From Desulfobulbus sp. (GTDB lineage: Bacteria; Desulfobacterota; Desulfobulbia; Desulfobulbales; Desulfobulbaceae): a stretch of 5,667 nucleotides of DNA. Below, one piece after another: positions 5,662-5,667 of the stretch. The position numbers and the translations under genes were made by a program. Numbering within the stretch: the stretch's first letter is position 1; every line of letters starts with the position of its first letter. Location: contig JAQUEZ010000340.1 in the NCBI GenBank assembly GCA_028684915.1, positions 1-5,667 on the forward strand, written 5' to 3'. A model generated the notes under the pieces. It had not been told where the DNA came from, did no database searches, and saw nothing but the letters and a program-made list of their open reading frames with translations.

Positions 5662-5667
5662 ATGTAC
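5662..5667 (+). CDS. Start of a probable IS200-type tnpA (only two codons in window)
   Basis: ATG TAC follows AGGAG by 7 nt at the right edge. Only Met-Tyr is visible, so the assignment depends entirely on the leader structure and the hairpin upstream. Confidence 0.4.

Larger units (their letters stand above)
5551..5667 (+). mobile_element. Left end and leader of a putative IS200/IS605-family element (partial)
   Basis: Three things together suggest an IS200-like left end. A perfect 8-bp hairpin at 5560-5578 resembles the subterminal hairpins recognised by the HUH transposase TnpA. A leader of about 80 bp follows, with a long hairpin covering a ribosome binding site. An ATG at 5662 is followed by TAC, consistent with IS200 TnpA proteins that begin M-Y. 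Such elements have no inverted terminal repeats, and the exact tip cannot be placed; 5545-5557 is the plausible range. The element would be transcribed away from the R-M operon. Nothing diagnostic of the transposase protein itself is visible. Confidence 0.55.

Overview
The window holds one minus-strand operon of a type I restriction-modification (R-M) locus, bounded at each edge by an unrelated insertion sequence. Reading in the direction of transcription (right to left), the genes are: a half-length specificity subunit (5498-4902), the adenine methyltransferase HsdM (4888-3371), a RhuM-family protein (3374-2295), a full-length two-domain specificity subunit HsdS (2225-954), and an accessory gene (943 onward) that is cut off by an insertion at about position 123. 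Gene spacing is tight (13 nt, a 4-nt ATGA overlap, 69 nt, 10 nt), so one transcript is likely. No HsdR (restriction translocase) is present; if it exists it lies beyond the left edge, downstream of the insertion sequence.

At the left edge (1-123) is the 3' end of an insertion sequence whose plus-strand transposase C-terminus resembles the ISL3 (IS204/IS1001/IS1165) family. Its presumed terminal inverted repeat starts at 123 and reads inward as GGCTCTTCGACG. The accessory R-M gene runs into it, so its last ten codons and stop belong to the insertion sequence. From memory of the family, the missing part should be a PD-(D/E)XK nuclease-like domain. At the right edge (about 5551-5667) is what looks like the left end of an IS200/IS605-type element: an 8-bp GC-rich hairpin, then a long imperfect hairpin that pairs with the ribosome binding site of a gene starting at 5662. 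This matches the layout of IS200 tnpA leaders, but only two codons of the gene are visible.

Functionally, HsdM with HsdS would methylate adenines at a bipartite site. The half-length S subunit could offer a second specificity if it dimerises. RhuM-family proteins recur in type I loci without a settled function. The full-length hsdS carries A9 and A8 runs at its two conserved helices, which are possible slippage sites. The organism cannot be named. The moderate GC content, Shine-Dalgarno use, and the ISL3 and IS200 types would fit a Pseudomonadota or related Gram-negative genome; that is an inference. All bases are accounted for by genes, insertion-sequence ends or short leaders, and no gene-free stretch exceeds 300 bases. 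Family assignments rest on recalled sequence patterns, not on a search.
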